Shown here: in pieces, positions 31,780 through 33,553 of the stretch | Numbering within the stretch: position 1 is the first letter of the stretch | How the letters are laid out: each line of letters opens with the position of its first letter | From: Anthropogastromicrobium sp963652495 | GTDB taxonomy: Bacteria; Bacillota; Clostridia; Lachnospirales; Lachnospiraceae | Reading direction: 5' to 3' | Assembly (NCBI GenBank): GCA_963652495.1 | Contig: CAVJTU010000028.1 | Coordinates: forward strand, 1-33,553 | DNA length: 33,553 nucleotides | Made by a program: the position numbers and the translations under genes | Notes under the pieces: model-generated | Database searches by the model: none | The model's input: only the letters and a program-made list of their open reading frames with translations | Told to the model about the DNA's origin: nothing

Positions 31780-33393
31780 CTAGTTTTCATAAATGCACTG
31801 CATCACCATGCAGTTTCCTGCATCCTTCGCCTGTGCTGCACAGAATACGCCGCTCTTTACACCAACCCAGCGGCCCGGAACTGCCATATAGCTTCCGGCT
31901 TTCCGGTAATTTGCGCCATCCGTGCTGTAAGAAAATTCCACTTCCTCCAGTGGGAAATTCTTCTCCTTCTCGCTTAGATCCTGTGTTCCGACGCGGCATA
32001 CACGCATGCGAACGGTCACCGTCTCGCTATCATCCGCGAAGGAAATCGTTCCAAGTGGTGTGCTTGTCTCCTCGGTATGCTCCACGAGAATTTTGCCATA
32101 TTTTTGCTCGCCTTTTACAAATGATGCCAAAATGCTGCCGTCATCCGCTCTTTTAAAGGTGATCAGCGCATACTCCACACCCATAGAAATCACACCTGCC
32201 TCTGCACTAGGCTTTAATCCTGCAAGAGAAAGCGTTGTCTCACAGGTAAATTCCGGTGCCGGCCATTTCTGGAGCAAAAGGTTTGGATAATCGCCATATG
32301 GCAGTCCTTTTTGCTCACAAACTGCATTCAGACGAAGCCCCTTTCCGGTAAGCTCATACCAGTTTTCTCCAGGATTTGCATTCCACTGCCACTGAAGGCC
32401 AAGCGTCTTTTTGGTAAAATCATCGGAGGCATCCGGCTCACAGATCGCAGCCTTTTTTGCAGCCTCACCGACATTTGGCTTGCGATAGGTAAGCACCGGC
32501 TCTCCATACTCGTTGCCATCCTTTGCCACACCAATGATCGGCCAGTCCTCCTTCCAGCTCATCGGCTGAAGGTGAACAATTCTTCCGGCTGCGTAGACAT
32601 CCTGAAAATGCAAAAACCAATCCTCTCCTGTCACGGTATCGACCCATGCACCCTGATGAGGGCCATTTACCAACGTATCGCCCTGACGCATCACCACACG
32701 GTACTCATACGGACCGAAAATGTTTCTGGAACGAAGAACCGTCTGCCAACCTGGCTTTACACCACCTGCCGGAGCAAAAATATAATACCAGCCATTTCGC
32801 TTGTAAAGCTTTGGTCCTTCAATGGTTTCCTGATCATTTAAATTTCCATCAAAGACAACCTTTTCCTCTCCGATCAGACCCATTCCGTCCGGCTGCATCT
32901 CTACCATATGAAGCACGCTCTTATAACCGATACGGCTCTTTGCCACGCCGGCCACCAGATATGCTTTTCCATCATCGTCCCAGAACGGACACGGATCAAT
33001 CCAGCCTGCACCCGGGCGGATGTTGACAGGCTCAGACCATGTGCCAAACGGATCCTTTGTCGTACTCATGTAGATACCCTCGTCCGACATCGGAACACAT
33101 GCAAAATACGTGCCTTCATGATAGCGAATGGCAGGTGCCCACACGCCGCAGCCGTGTACCGGCTTGTCATAGCGTTTGTCCGGAAGCTTTGGATAAATGT
33201 AGTTTACTACCTTCCAGTTGACCAAGTCCTTTGAATGAAGCACCGGAAGACCCGGCGCATTGCAAAAGCTTGATGCGATCATAAAATAATCTTCGCCCAC
33301 ACGGCATGCATCCGGATCCGAATAATCCGCATAGAGAATTGGATTTTTGTACATTCCATTTCCCAGATCCGCATTCCACATCTTTGTTTCCAT
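31780..33393 (-). CDS. Glycoside hydrolase family 43, second paralogue (first gene of the operon)
   Basis: A 537-residue GH43 enzyme without signal peptide. Catalytic residues are Asp26 (DYSDPDAC), Asp133 (WIDPCPF) and Glu192 (IEGPKLY). The N-terminal propeller covers about 10-310 and a C-terminal beta-sandwich about 335-537, including FTKKTLGLQWQWN. Segments such as ASSFCNAPGLPVLHSKDLVNW resemble the beta-xylosidase/exo-oligoxylanase subgroup. The start at 33393 follows GAAAGGA with about 10-base spacing. It leads a three-gene operon with the other GH43 and the DUF819 protein. A long hairpin sits in its leader, and no clear promoter is seen between that hairpin and the window edge. Confidence 0.92.
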   Translation of the reverse strand: METKMWNADLGNGMYKNPILYADYSDPDACRVGEDYFMIASSFCNAPGLPVLHSKDLVNWKVVNYIYPKLPDKRYDKPVHGCGVWAPAIRYHEGTYFACVPMSDEGIYMSTTKDPFGTWSEPVNIRPGAGWIDPCPFWDDDGKAYLVAGVAKSRIGYKSVLHMVEMQPDGMGLIGEEKVVFDGNLNDQETIEGPKLYKRNGWYYIFAPAGGVKPGWQTVLRSRNIFGPYEYRVVMRQGDTLVNGPHQGAWVDTVTGEDWFLHFQDVYAAGRIVHLQPMSWKEDWPIIGVAKDGNEYGEPVLTYRKPNVGEAAKKAAICEPDASDDFTKKTLGLQWQWNANPGENWYELTGKGLRLNAVCEQKGLPYGDYPNLLLQKWPAPEFTCETTLSLAGLKPSAEAGVISMGVEYALITFKRADDGSILASFVKGEQKYGKILVEHTEETSTPLGTISFADDSETVTVRMRVCRVGTQDLSEKEKNFPLEEVEFSYSTDGANYRKAGSYMAVPGRWVGVKSGVFCAAQAKDAGNCMVMQCIYEN

Positions 33394-33416
33394 AAAGTGT
33401 ATTCCTTTCTCATCTT

Positions 33417-33451
33417 GGCTGGATATGAATATTCAAAAGACATACCCAGCC
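33417..33451 (-). other. Leader hairpin ahead of the GH43 operon
   Basis: GGCTGGGTATG/CATATCCAGCC 11-bp stem with one G-U pair (33441-33451 with 33417-33427) and a 13-base loop, 24 bases before the start codon. There is no T-run on the minus strand, so a translational or stability role is more likely. On the plus strand TTATTTTC follows. Confidence 0.6.
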
Positions 33452-33471
33452 TTATTTTCAGTACGGCTTAT

Positions 33472-33542
33472 TGATGTTGGGGGCAAAAGGCATTTTGCCC
33501 CCTTTGATACCAGATTGCTACGTGCTTTGCACTCTCGCAATC
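33472..33542. repeat. Composite palindromic element at the right edge
   Basis: TGATGTTGGGGGCAAAAGG (33472-33490) overlaps a perfect 10-bp hairpin, GGGGGCAAAA (33479-33488) with its complement at 33493-33502 and a 4-base loop. Ten bases on, a second hairpin has arms GATTGC/GCAATC (33513-33518 with 33537-33542) and GTGC/GCAC (33522-33525 with 33529-33532). The tandem arrangement looks like a dispersed non-coding palindromic repeat. It could also be the terminator of a gene beyond the window. Confidence 0.5.
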
Positions 33543-33553
33543 TTCAAAAACAT

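Overview
The window reads as a chromosomal stretch of a gut-type Gram-positive anaerobe of the Clostridia, most likely Lachnospiraceae. The evidence is strong AGGAGG-type ribosome binding sites, TTGACA/TATAAT promoters, a YtcP/LplB-type sugar ABC importer without its own ATPase, a BlaI/M56 pair, a DUF819 permease and many glycan-degrading enzymes without signal peptides. The family assignment is an inference from gene style. Most genes lie on the minus strand. I see no tRNA, rRNA, CRISPR array, phage gene or intact insertion sequence.

Layout from left to right. Bases 1-1214 hold a cytoplasmic-type pectin methylesterase (+). Bases 1225-3269 hold a cytidylate-kinase-like protein and an ArsB/NhaD-type transporter. 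Bases 3410-11132 form a five-gene minus-strand operon: solute-binding protein, two permeases, GH29 alpha-L-fucosidase, and a large transglutaminase-like protein with an internal duplication. Its promoter has helically phased direct repeats just upstream. An orphan 97-aa gene (+) and a thioredoxin-thioredoxin-CcdA membrane fusion (-) follow. L-fucose isomerase and fuculose-phosphate aldolase (13652-16232) lie divergent from an AraC regulator. GH29 plus FucI plus FucA make a fucoside utilisation cluster, but no fuculokinase is present.

The most interesting part is 17540-20664. An ECF sigma factor and its membrane anti-sigma factor overlap by 4 bases. Next to them is a secreted protein that joins a cystatin-like domain (QVVAGTNY loop) to a serpin with an inhibitory-type hinge and a predicted Met at P1. 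The sigma gene and the inhibitor gene carry the same promoter, GTGTAACCTT-N14-TTCTTAT, which matches no other promoter found here. This suggests a self-contained regulon that secretes a two-headed inhibitor of cysteine and serine proteases on an envelope signal.

To the right are a NifX-like/metal-linker/SlyD fusion, a glycerate kinase remnant, purC, a BlaI/M56 regulatory pair whose peptidase lacks a beta-lactam sensor domain, a GH36 alpha-galactosidase with a TTG start, a CCA-adding-type nucleotidyltransferase with an HD domain, and a GH43-GH43-DUF819 operon. Palindromic elements sharing a loosely similar motif lie at both ends of the window, and a shorter copy follows the DUF819 gene.
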